Of a stretch of DNA of 64,000 bases, positions 34,701 through 46,753 are shown one piece after another. Under the pieces are notes generated by a model. The model saw only the letters and a list, made by a program, of their open reading frames with translations. It was not told where the DNA came from and made no database searches. Source of the stretch: Excoecaria cochinchinensis (lineage: Eukaryota; Streptophyta; Magnoliopsida; Malpighiales; Euphorbiaceae); the NCBI GenBank assembly GCA_947683425.1, contig CANTUQ010000050.1, forward strand, positions 9,106,501-9,170,500, given 5' to 3'. The position numbers and the translations under genes are program-made. Positions within the stretch are counted from its first letter, which is position 1; every line of letters starts with the position of its first letter.

Positions 34701-37700
34701 TTTTATGCGGTTAAGGTTATTCTTTTCTGTGTTATGCTGCACACTGATCTTCAATTGTTATTTGTTTATGTATTTATGATTATTGCATTTGAGTTTTGTA
34801 GTGGTTTTGTTTTTTATCCCCCTCATTATTTCATTGTTTGATGGGCTTAGGCACCTGCGACTAAACCTTCTCCTGAAAAGGCCCCTAAGAAACCAGCGTC
34901 AAAATCTACAGAAAAGAAGGGCAAAACTGTTGGAGTAGAGAAAGAGGAGCCCCAATCATTAGATCCTGTTGCTGAGAAACTTCGCCAACAAAGGTATTTT
35001 TACTGCTGCTTGTGTTAAAAATTAATATCAACTGTATTAGGTGATGATTTCTCATCATGTAAGCATGGAAGACTGATGAATATACAAGAGGTACTGTTAT
35101 AATTGACCATCAAGCCATTCAGATCTGGAATTTTTTTTTTTTTTTTTTTTGTGAATGGAGTGAAATAGGTTTACAGTTCCTCTTGGAGTTGAAAAATAAA
35201 AGTTTTGTTGGCAGCATTTTGCTGGAATCAGATCTGAATTTTAATAAATTATGACAAAGTGGACCTCGCCTGTAGGCCGAGCATAGAGTCGTCATGACAT
35301 AAACTGAGTTAAGAAGGCTGTCTCACCTTCTCAAAAGGGACAACAGAAGGATTGAAAACATTCTCTAAATTTCTTTTCATCCTGATTGTACAACATCTGA
35401 AACAACTTCTGGACCAGTATTTTGACTTGGAAAATGATTATATTAAATTACACTAAATATAGAATATAGTCAATCATACTAAATTTATGGAGACCAATAA
35501 TAATGAAAGAAAATATAGTCAATCACTTCAGACTGGGGGTACCTTGAATTTGCTTAAGTGATTTTGATTTCAGTGAAATTATGTTGTCAGCATGGTTGTT
35601 CTTAATGGCCAGAAGTGATCATATATTAATGCAGTTTCTCATAAAAATTCTTAGTATTCTTTTGTATTTTTCTTTTCCTGGTGGCAAGGGGTTCTGACTC
35701 AAAATTTACTGGTTCAGGTTAGTCGAAGAAGCTGATTACAGGTCTACTACGGAATTGTTTGCTAAGAAAGGTGATGAGAAGACGCTTGACAATTTTATTC
35801 CCAAATCTGAGAGTGACTTCTTGGAATATGCAGAACTTGTATCACATAAGCTTCGTCCATATGAGGTGTGTTGAATTAACTTGTCCTTTTCTTTCTTTCC
35901 TAAATTTGTCTGGCATCTCAAGGATGGGATATTTTTATGACTTAACAAAAATTATTTGCAAATGCAGAAAAGTTATTACTATATTGCTTTACTTAAAGCA
36001 GTAATGAGACTGTCAATGACTGCTATGAAAGCAGCAGATGCAAAAGATGTCGCATCTACTATAACTGCAATTGCAAATGAAAAGTTGAAAGCGGAGAAAG
36101 AAGCCAATGCTGGTAAAAAGAAGACAGGTATATGTTTCACATAGTCGTATTTTTATTTATTTTGACTGAACCTAGTCTTGTGTTTGACCTGTCACAATGG
36201 GCAAAGTTTATTAGGATCTGTGATTATCATGTGTAGATTTTGTTTAGGAGCTTAGGACAACCAGTTAACTAGAAACTACTATCTTTTGTCTAAATATTTT
36301 CCTTCACCCATGGCTATACTGATATCTAATTCCACAAGAACCTATTAGTACTGTGAACGCTCATGGGGATAATGAAAAGCTGGTAAATGATTTTTATTGT
36401 GTCAAAATGTGAGCAGCTGTGCCAAACACACCGTATTTCTCATGAAGCTTTTGCATTTTTAGAAGCCTGTTCAGGATTTTTCCTTCATTCCTAAATGTTC
36501 ATGTATCCTGGATATATCTTGGTGCTAATCTCAGTGCACGGAGATCTGGCCAGTGGACATTTCATGTCAATAGACTTCGATTATGTTTTGTTAATAGTAT
36601 AATATTAGTTTCCGTTAGCAGCTATAGTTTGAAAAGATAGACTTTTCAGATCTTTTTTATTATTTTATTATTTTTTATTTTTATATATATTTGTGGAAAC
36701 GTATATTACTTATTTTATGACTAGTAGGAAAACAACTAGTAAAATTTTTTGAATGAATATTGTGGGCAAAGTACAAACAGAGCTCATTGATGAGCATTTA
36801 GCTGTCTGTGTACAAACTCATGTAAACCAATTTGAATATAAATTGTTGCAAGCTTTTTGTAGTTATCTGGCTAGATAATTATTGTTGGGCTTGCAGAGAC
36901 TCATTTTACACTTGTTTAGCTATTCACTTGACAATATAATTGACTAGGAATCAGTTTGTGCGACCAAAAGTTTATGCCATGTTGCATTGCAGGGTCTTTG
37001 TAATAGTAGATCATGTTGTAAAATAAGTTACGGGTTTGCAGGATTAAAAAAGATATTGATGATGTGGACCAGAAGTCCCACATTGACTGCAGGAGTATGA
37101 GGATGATTTTTTTTTTTCCTCCATCCAAAGTTTGTGTTTATTGCAAATCTTTTTAATTTTCGGTTTTTATTTGTGTTGATTAAAGTAATGTGGGACAAGT
37201 AAAATTATTATTAGATTCCAGAGACCTAAACCTGGCACAAAATTTTAAAGGTATTCTCAAAAAGCTATAGAAGCCTAAACATGACAATTTTTTATTGTCA
37301 TGATGCCGAGGAATTAACATGGTTAGGTGCTTGAGTTACACGAATTATAGTTATGAAACGGCACATTGGTAAAAGGTTTCTGAAAGTAACAAGATTAACA
37401 AGTTGAGGTGTCTATATGGTTCTTTGGAAAGTTGAAGTATGTTATGGCTTAGAATAAATGATAGCTAAGGGCAAGGCTCAAGGCCTCAAAGCTTGAGCTG
37501 TTTATAGGCTTTAAGGATTGGCCATGTTCAAAGTCCCTTAGACTGAGAAGTCTATAAGGATTGTCTTAGTTGGCCTGGTTCATTTATGCCTGTGTTTCTA
37601 AATGATACAGTCGTCTTTCTCTGAAGTGGAATGTTAATTAGTGGAGATGGTTCTGAATTATTGTTGCAGGGGGGAAGAAGAAACAACTCCATGTTGATAA

Positions 37701-37761
37701 GCCGGACGACGATTTGGTGGTTGACGCATATGAAGCACTTGATGATTATGATTTCATGTGA
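31749..37761 (+). CDS. Translation initiation factor eIF3 subunit j (six exons)
   Basis: Coding exons: 31749-31761, 32775-32893, 34851-34993, 35718-35865, 35968-36127 and 37670-37761. All introns are GT-AG, the phases agree, and the total is 675 nt (224 residues), normal for plant eIF3j. The protein starts MEDWDDEQIPPLL, has the acidic WDDEDVDENDVKESWEDEDEP segment (needed in the family for 40S and partner contacts), a Lys-rich linker (residues about 48-85), the conserved core LVEEADYRSTTELF, FIPKSESDFLEYAELVSHKLRPYE and KSYYYIALLKAVMRLSM, and the C-terminal DKPDDDLVVDAYEALDDYDFM. eIF3j helps eIF3 bind the small ribosomal subunit in the cytosol. A probable 5' UTR intron lies at 31606-31698. 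Intron 2 contains a 42-bp tandem repeat. Confidence 0.95.
34454..34537. repeat. 42-bp tandem repeat in eIF3j intron 2
   Basis: Two copies of a unit beginning ATCATCTGC[A/G]TTAAGAAAC, 42 bp apart (34454 and 34496), differing at one or two bases. Confidence 0.9.
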
Positions 37762-39200
37762 TCTATTTTGCAGATAGGCTTTTCATTTTTGGTCCCGGCT
37801 GTTTTTGTTTTATGCACATTTATACAATGATGATTGATTTTATGTTGTACTGATCGGAGAGGATAAAATGTGAATTTCACCTTTTTCTTGAGCTGTTTGG
37901 TTAAACCTTAAAATCACAAGGAGGAAATTGTTATTTCATTAACTGGTGCTAAAAGTTGAAATAAAGAGTGACTAGCAGAATTCTCTTCTATCAAAAATGG
38001 CATTTGTATTCTATAATGCTTAGTAGGGGGAATTCAACCCTAAAGATTTTTGGGTGTTCAGTATGTCCTTCAACAGCTGAACTGATGAGCCAAGAACGTG
38101 TTCCTATCAACATGCAGGGAACTTGTTAGTTTAGAGGAGAGTTATTTCCTTTATGTATTTAAACTCTTTCATTATTCAGTAATGGGGGAGTATTATTCAA
38201 AGTCAATTATTGTGGTTTATTCTCACCGTAAGAGAATTCTATTTACTTTGCAATTGTAATCTAGCTTTGACTGGACCTATCATGAACATCGACTTTTATG
38301 CAATTTATTGGTGAATTTGAGTGGCTGCTCGAAGATAGATTCATCATGAGATTAAAGATCTTTACGTCCCTCGATAAATTTAGCAGAAGTCTCGTCATTA
38401 CATACGTATTTGTCTCTCATAAATATAACTATGTGAAGGAAAAACAGCAATTAGTAATTTTTAAATCAGCAGTGTTTAAGCCAATTGACACAAATAACGT
38501 TATTTTAAAATTGGCCCCATTGTTTATAGCAAAGCGTTAGCCAATTTCATTTGGTGCAACACAAAATCACTTTAATTTGCATTTGTAAGGGGGGATTGAA
38601 ATGATAGAGGTTTGCAGATTACTCTGTTTTAGGCATACTTGGCGCAAATTCGAATTAAGAAAGCAATTTGTCCTCTCTTTTTGGCATGCTTGGTGCAAAT
38701 TCTAATTAATAGGGCCTATGAACATCATATCATTAAAAAAAATAGAAGTAACTTTTGGATATGCTTGGAGCAAATTCGAATTAATAAGGCCAATAAAAAC
38801 CTAATTTGCAATAAGATGTTTTAGCTTAAGTATGATTGTATTTTTCCCAAATTCTCTCCTAAATGCCTCTCGTAATAAAATCTGGTCTCTCTCTTTCTAC
38901 CATTTCTCTCTCTTTTTTTTTTTTTTCTAATTGATTTGCTCTCAAAAGTCAAAATCACCCTCCCACCCTCATTAAGCGAACGGAGAAAGGAAGTCAAAGT
39001 TTTGAAGTCAAATATCAAAATACGTAAAACAAGAAATAAAAAGGAATAAATGGTTTTCTTTTTGCTCCTTGACTCTTTGAAAGAGAGCAGGTTTACCTCC
39101 ACGTCCATTTTACTCTTCGAATTATTAAAAATAGTGTATATTTACCTTTTTAAGGACGGAATTTGACGTGACGAACGGACATAATAGCAATCGAAACCAG
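37762..39200. other. eIF3j 3' region and intergenic DNA
   Basis: No gene seen. A word like TGCTTGG[C/T/A]GCAAATTCGAATTAA recurs about three times between 38634 and 38785, a degenerate short tandem repeat. 38880-38930 is a pyrimidine-rich run. Confidence 0.5.
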
Positions 39201-39410
39201 TGTGCAAATTTTTAATTTTTTTTAGCTTCTATATATATATATATATATTTTGAAGTTTCTCTCTATTTCTTCTAGAGATTCAAAACTTTTTTCTTTTACT
39301 GTAAAACAGAAAAATAGCAAAAGAAGAAAGTTTTGAGTCTCTGGCAGAAAGAGAGAATTTAAACAAAATCTAGATAAAAAAACAAGCAAAAATAATTAAA
39401 AATTTGCACA
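39201..39410. repeat. 210-bp foldback (long hairpin)
   Basis: TGTGCAAATTTTTAATT at 39201 pairs with AATTAAAAATTTGCACA ending at 39410. Near the tip AGAGATTCAAAACTTTTTTC (39274) pairs with GAAGAAAGTTTTGAGTCTCT (39323-39342). The stem spans almost the whole element with a loop of about 20 bases. AAACCA just outside both ends may be a target duplication. This is a MITE-like foldback; a small-RNA precursor is an alternative. Confidence 0.7.
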
Positions 39411-41604
39411 TTAAAACCATTATTCTCCTACTCTTGGGCTTGAGACTGATGTTTGATTATGTTTTAGTGGCTACTGTTTTTTATTAGATTACGTTTTCTT
39501 ATCAGACAAAAAAGGTTTTTACTTTTTCTTAAAAACATCTCAACTTTATTAACTTGGTAGTACAGCACAATTGTATTATCATTCTGAAAATCTTTTAGAC
39601 AAATTTGTTACTGGGAAAATTCAAAGAGTATTTCTCTTAAAAATAAATAAATAAGTTAGAGTATTTCCTTTTATTTCATAATTTCAAACAGCAATCTTAC
39701 AAATTCAAGGCATAAACAGAGAGTCATAAAAGGGAGAAGAAAACTCAATGTATAGTAACAAATTAAATAAATCAGGATAAAGTGCAAAATTGTTTTTCTA
39801 TGTTCACCAAACGTGCAATATAACCCTTAGACTTTGGTGCAAAGTTACTTCACAACCTTCAAGCTTAAAATAATGTTATCTTTACATTAACGGTATATTA
39901 AAATCGACACAATTTTCATTTATCAAAATTGCAATGTTACCACTAAATTTTTCAATATTAAAGTAATGCTACACCCTCTATTAGCTGTTTATTACTGAAG
40001 CAGCATCTGACATCTAACTCACTATTTAAATACACATAAAATATGACTTCAATCATTCAAAATATTTAAAATAAAAAAACTTATAATTCCTCCCCTTGGA
40101 AAATCCCAAATCTGCATAGCTTAAATAATAAAAAGTCTTGTATATAGAAATCTAAAATCAAGCAACTTTCCTCGCTGCAAAATTCATGTTGGTGAATGTG
40201 GTGATTATGATTCTGACTTTTCGAAATCTTCAAATCATCAGTGGAACATGATCTCTTGGAGACATGTACGGCTCCATTTTCTGGTCGGCTTGTTTCTTGA
40301 AACATTCGTAAATATGAATTCTGCAGTTGGTGTTTCTTCTATCATTCAGAAGCCAAAGCACTTGAAAGACTTTTGCATACTACATGATATAAGGACAAGC
40401 GTATGCTTAATTTAAAGAACTAAATAACGTACCGCGGTTAGTCCATCGCACGAAGCATCTTGAACTTTGAATCATCTCAAACGAAATCACTGGGAACGGT
40501 CAGAACACCTCTTCCTAATGGAAACCGGACTATTATGCCTGATCGTCCTCATAAGTCTCTTGGATTGAATTTGTAAAGCTATTATGGTCCATTGAAATGT
40601 ATCAAGTTTGCAACCTGAAGAATGTAACCAATATATGGACTTTCGTTACAATCATTCCACACCCCATTAAAGGGGGAAAAAAAATTAATAATGGTAGTAA
40701 GTTTCTAGATTGCATATGAGATCGAGCACAATAAAAATTCAGATTTTCTTTTCCCTGAGATGAAGTATGACTTCATATTTTATGCACAAAAGAGCTAAAA
40801 GACCAGAATAAGCTAGAAGAACCATACCCTGGAATTATCCTTCCAGAGACTAGCAGAGCTCAAGGATTTGGAAGCTCAAATGTCGCAATAATAGCCAAAA
40901 AAAAGAGTAGTGCATTCCATTGCCACTGCTGACATTTCAAATTGAACAAAATTCTTAAAACAAGCTAGACATAAAAAGCCCATGAAAGATACTTCTATCA
41001 CTTCTAAATGATGGCGTTCCAGTGCATACTACCATGTGACTCATACAGCTAAAAGAAAAAGAATGCAAGTCAAACACAAAGCAGATGGAATGCATGGAAA
41101 CAGTCCTAGGATATACTCCCAGCTAATCACAGTTTGTTTTGACATCATGTTGAACTCAATTGATAACAAAAGCACAAAAGTTTTTTCAAAATTAATACAA
41201 TTTCCTCTACATTCATCACAACTGCAGTAGAAAAAGAAAAGCAGACAAGATGTGGTGTACAAGAAATACTAAGCATAACAACAGCAAATATTCAAATCTA
41301 GGTGTGATGAGAATAAGATTGCAATAGCATGCCCAAAATACAAGCAAACAAGAATGCACTACTGCTAAAGAATTTCAAATTTTATCAATCACTTACTCCA
41401 TACTGCAAACAAGGACAGTATATTCCGCATTGAAAACTTGACAAAGAACATTGATCTATCTGATGAAACGGCATTGTGAGTCAACCTGCGAGAGAAGTAC
41501 CTCCATGGGCAATTCTTTTTCCAATGGAGTCTTCTACTTGGCAGATGGAATAATACACCATTAATCATTGGATTGCCAACTTGAGATAAAACATGCAACA
41601 AAAA
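39411..41604. other. Intergenic and PPR-gene 3' region, no further gene seen
   Basis: AT-rich with short chance frames only. The part nearest 41604 is probably 3' UTR of the minus-strand PPR gene. Confidence 0.45.
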
Positions 41605-44600
41605 TTACATTCTGTCAGCTGTCTCTGCGTCTTGGATCCAGTGGATATCCTGTTCAAAATGACATGTTGCATAAGATATTAAAATAGTTATTACACATTG
41701 TAGATGCTTTAACAAGGCAAAGGTGGATGCTGGGTACAATTTGAGGTTTAACACTTCTGAATCTTGAATGACAACATTCAGTCCTTTCAAAACAGCAATA
41801 AAAATATATTCATTACTAGTACTTAATCTAATCTCAAACGTTAGAGCAGTCTCAAATTTTCCAGAAACAAAACTAATTAAAGAGGACCAAACTGACACAA
41901 ATATATCTATATACCTATAAGAAGTTTTTGGTACCTGTTTGACCATAAAATGTTAAAAATCTAGGCATGAACAAGCAAGCTGTCAACCAATTCCCAACAG
42001 TGATATACCACACTAAAATACCTTGGTTTGAGGTTTCCATCCCATACCAGTTTCCTTGACTTTCCGACTCAAAAATACATCACACTTCTTAGAGAAGGAC
42101 TCACTCCACAAATCTTGATAGCATTCATTTTACTCTTCTCAAAATCAAATTTCAGATCCATAGCAGTTAGCCCATCTACTCATGCTTTAAGGTAAATTAT
42201 ACGCACAATTAACTGATCTAAGAACATTTTATACGCTGAATGTAGGGTTGGAAGGGGAAAGAGGTTAGGATATGTGGGGTCTAGAAATAAATTTATCATC
42301 CACTGCTCTTGGTTTTTGTTAAGCTACAAAGATTTCTGCCCCAAAGAAACAGAAAAGGGGGTTCTTAGCTTAGAGTTCCATTTTCTTAAAAGACTAGACT
42401 AGACAAAACAACAATCTATTAGAGATAGGGCTATAAGCACTTTTGTACAAGATAAAGTGCAGGAAACATTAAATTTGGAAAAACTTCTAAATATGACTAA
42501 AATTTCAATTATCCACTCATCTACAAGTGTCTCTATTTTCTTACAAGATAGATAAAGCAACAATCATTCGACAATTGGACCAAAAATATTTTTTGACAAG
42601 AAAAAGTACAGGGAAGAATAATTTAGAACTTTCTACAGAATAGGACTAAAATTTCAATGATACACTCACCTGCAAGTATCTCAGTTTGTTTTTTCCACGA
42701 AAAATATATCATGATACCTTTGACAAACAATGATACCTTTGACAAACAATCTCTAAAGATCATTAATGGCATTCTTTACATGCTGAAAATGGTGTCACCT
42801 ATATTCTCATCCACTAATTATTGGTAATAGGAGAGGGGCAAGAATACTGGAGCATGATCTGAGAAAAATATGAATCCATAGGAAAGGAAGAGAAACAAAC
42901 CATATGGCATATGCTATCAGATAATTGTAGTGCTTCTTCCCACTTGCCAACTCTAAGAAGCCCCCTGACCAGGTAGACTAATAAGCTTAGCTCTGGAACA
43001 CATCCTCTCTTTATCATGTCTGCATACAACTTAAAAGCCTTGTCAACCTTACATGCAGCTATAAGGCTCTCAATCAAAGATATACATGTCTTCATATAGG
43101 CAGCTGAAAATGTTGAGACTGCTGAGAGCTCTTCATGCAACTCAAGGGCCATCTCCAATCTTCCAGCCTTAACAAAATTATCAATCAAAAGTTTATAGAC
43201 TGGGAAAATAGGTGGTGAGTCATTCTCACTCATCTCAACTAAAAGTCCTAGAGACGCTACGAATTCGTGGCTGAAACCTTCAATCACCTTAGAATAGATT
43301 GCAGCATGCCTTGGCCAGCATGTCTGTTTCATCTCTTCTAAAAGTTTGTGAGCGTCATCTAAAAGACCAGCAGCACAACAATGGTTTATTAAAACCCTAT
43401 AGGTGATGAAATTGGGAGCACAACCCTTGGAACCCATTTGCTGCAACAGTTCAAGGCATCTGTCAACTCTACCTGCTTTGCCAAAGCCATCAATCATTGC
43501 AGTATAAGTCACCACATTTGGTTTGCATCCTTTTTCATCCATCATAAGCATAAGCTTATAGGCTTCATCTGTCTTACCGACTTTGCATAGACCATCTATC
43601 ATTTCAGTGTAAGTAACAACATTGGGAGCACATGAGTTTTCCAGCATTTTGGACAAGACTTTTAATACAAGGTCCACTCTTTTATCCTTAAACAACTTGT
43701 CGATCAAGGAGCTGTAAGTATACACATTTGGAGCATATCCATGGCCTAACATCTTGGTGAACACCTCTTGCGCTTCGTCTAGTTTTCCAACCTTGCAAAA
43801 TCCATCTATAAGAGCATCATATATTATCTGATTTGGCTCACAACCTTCTGTGGTCATAACTTCTAGCAAGTCCCATGCCTCTTTGATTCTGTGGGCTTTA
43901 CACAAACCATCTATCAGAGCTCCATAAGTAAAAACATTTGGTTCTCTGGATTCACTGTCATCAATCCGGAAATACATATCTACATCAGGGTTTTTCACAT
44001 TCTCATTTTTCATTCTTGCATAAATTTGGCAAGCTTTTTCGATATCTCCAGCTTTACAATAACCATCAATCAAAGTTGTATATGTGACAACATTAGGAAC
44101 ACAACCCTTGGACAACATCATCTCAAAAACTTCATTTGCATTTGACAACTTTCTTGCTTTTAGGTAAGCATGTATGAGAGCTGTATAAGTCACCACATTT
44201 GGTGCACAACCATCCTTTTGCATCTCATCAAACCATTTGTGTGCCTGTTTTATTAAACCAACTTTACAAAAACTATCAAGTAACATTGTATATGTATAAA
44301 CATCAGGAGTAATACCATTCCTTTTCATTTCTTGAAACAATTGAAAAGCTTCCTCCAATTTGGAAGAGTTACACAAATAACCAATGACTTTAGAGTATGT
44401 CCCAGTGTCAGGTATAAAGCCCTTGGTCATCATTTCATGAATGACATTATATGCCTTCTCAAATTTTCCAAAGCTACAAAGGCACCGGGTAAAATTGCTG
44501 ACATTGACCTTGTTCAATACAGCCCCAACTTCAAGCATTTCACCATAGGCTTTCTCAGCCAACCCAAACACATCCACGCTTGGTAACTCCTCACTGCTGC

Positions 44601-45870
44601 AAATACTGCCAATCAGTATATTATAAACCACATAACCTGGTTGGCAACTGCATTTTATCATTTTCTTGAGCAACTTATAAGCATAAGAATAATCTCCTGA
44701 TCTGCAGTAAGCGTGAACAAGAGAATTAAATATCCCAGGACTTGGATAACAACCTTCTGTAATCATCATATTAAGTATTCTTTTACACCTACCAAGCAGT
44801 CTCTTTCTCAAACATCCACAAAGCAAAATCCTATACGTCAAAACATTAGGAATGCAGGAACTTGCTCGCATCCTATTCAGAAAATCCATAGCTTCCTCAA
44901 AAAGAGAAGCTTCACATAACCCAGATATCATCTTAGTATAAAGCACTGTATCAGGCACAATTTCTTGTTTCTCGATTAAAGTCAATGCATCCCTCCACTT
45001 CCCAGCTTTACAAAGGGAATGTGCAAAACAGCCCAAAGTAAATCCATCCATGCTGTATCCCAGACCTGACATCTCTCTGTGGACCAAATTAGCTGTGTCT
45101 AATCTTTCAACCCTCAAAAACACTTGAACTAAAGCATTATAAGTTAATCTTGAGGCCTTGTAACCCAAATCCTTAAGCCTGCCTAACTCTTCCAATGCTG
45201 CATTCCACAAACCATTCTGACAATACTTACGAATCAAAACATTAAGCAACTTGCCAAGCACTTCCTTGTCATCGTCCCTAATTTCACTCAGAAATTGTTC
45301 AGGTATTTTATCATTTTCATCAGTACTACTTTGAATTATCTCTAACAATGCATTGTACACGGACCCAGTGTGACTATACCCAATTTGCCTACCAGCCCAG
45401 ATAAAAAATTTAATACTCAATTCGGGGTTCTTTATTTGATTCAAAACCTCAACTACCAAAGACTCACTCAATTTTTCTCTATATTGCCTAAGAAATTTCT
45501 GGGTTTTGTTCCCAAACCCATCATCATTTGTCAAAATTGCACTAGCAATCAAAACAGCATCACTTGAGCACTTACTTGTATCAAGCTTTTGCCGGCCATC
45601 ATTCCGATTTAACATGGAATCGCGTAAAAATGAGAATTCTTCACTAGAAATGGACTCCACCCGAGAATTATCAAGCAAAAAAGGGTCCTCGGGATCTACC
45701 AGTCCTTCAAGATTATCGGAAGAAGAGGTAGAGACGAATCTGGAGATAATAAAGACTACATTTTTGAAGCAAAACTTGGGAGCATGAGAGTGAAAGGAGG
45801 AATTGAATGAATGAGAAGATAGATAAGGGATATAGTGAGAGTAAAGGGTGGTTAGGAAGCCTTTCCTCAT
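41605..45870 (-). CDS. Mitochondrial P-class PPR protein, At1g06710-like (2 exons)
   Basis: The main exon is 45870-42901. The unspliced frame runs on to 42814, but a donor GTTTGT (42900) and an acceptor TTGAACAG (41650) join it in phase to a 14-codon last exon (41649-41605, DIHWIQDAETADRM). Spliced length is about 1004 residues. I recognise the protein as an At1g06710 homolog (FFIWAGRQIGYSHTG, RDDDKEVLGKLLNVL, SGLCEASLFEEAMDFLNRMR). The Arabidopsis protein ends HMEIQWIEEK, which supports the short exon. The N-terminus is Ser/Phe/His-rich and basic, as for mitochondrial import. From about residue 200 onward there are tandem 35-residue PPR motifs (for example NVVTYTALIHAYLKARK, PNVVTYTTLIDGYCKAGD), roughly twenty, of the pure P type with no E/DYW tail. 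Such proteins bind organellar RNA base-specifically; the RNA target is not known from the sequence. Confidence 0.93.
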
Positions 45871-46326
45871 CTGGATTATGGTGATAGCAAGAAAAAGAAC
45901 CCCAGAACTAAAAGTTTTGGGCGGGAGGGTTTAGGGAGAGTCAGAAATTTTGCAAGGAGCAGGGGAATTTGCTCATCCTTGCTCTAACCATTAAATCACA
46001 TTTAACTATGAAAAATAAATATATAAATATAATTTAAATTATAACTATATTATATTTAAATATAATGAATATAATTTAAAATTATATTAAGGTATATTTG
46101 AAAAATTCATATGCAATTTTGTGAGTGGTAATTGGATCCATGGGTCCGTCATCTGCACTGTGATGCGCACAGTTAAACGACACAACACCAAATTCCAACC
46201 ATTGAACATTTAAAAATGTAAGATATTTGTATTTTCAGGTCATGGTTGCAGTTCTTGAAATAAAGAAATTATGGATTTATAGAATTAGGGATGCGCTCTG
46301 ATTGAAGAAATTCAATTCTGGAGTAT
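45871..46326. other. PPR-gene promoter side, no gene
   Basis: Upstream region of the minus-strand PPR gene, then AT-rich DNA. Nothing else recognisable. Confidence 0.4.
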
Positions 46327-46753
46327 ATGATGAAATGGGGAAGAGAAGTTATATTCCTATTTTTCTTGGTTATTTCTTTTTTTATCAATGCTTTCCCATT
46401 AACAGCACAATCTAGGGATGGAACATCAGGAATTTCATGGAAGAATCCTTCCTTTAGTTTCACAGAGATTGTTAGAATTATGGATGATTCTGGAGGCATG
46501 AGAGTAGGTGGAGGATTTGAAAAAGTTTACTTGGGGATACTGGTGGACAATACAAGAGTTGCAGTTAAATTGCTCTCCCAATGCTCAAGGCAAGGTTTAA
46601 AGGAATTTCAAGCGCAACTATTGCTGATCGTCCATCAGGGGAACTTGATAACTCTAATAGTGTATTGTAAGGACAATGATGAAAGGCACTGATTTATGAA
46701 TGCTTGGCTAATGGAATGCTTGGCTAATGGAAACTTAAGAAGGCATTTAGCAG
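46327..46753 (+). pseudogene. Receptor-like kinase fragment: signal peptide joined to kinase N-lobe
   Basis: A frame from ATG 46327 starts with a signal peptide (FLFFLVISFFINAFPLTAQS, typical of malectin/LRR receptor kinases) and passes directly into the kinase start (FSFTEIVRIMDDS, GGGFEKVYLGIL, RVAVKLLSQCSRQGLKEFQA). The ectodomain and transmembrane segment expected between them are missing. The Gly-rich loop and the VAVK lysine are present. A stop (TGA 46690-46692) follows, then residual ANGNLRRHLAG and a GTATAT donor (46754). An 18-bp duplication (AATGCTTGGCTAATGG) sits at 46697-46731. The catalytic loop is absent, so this is a pseudogene. Confidence 0.8.
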
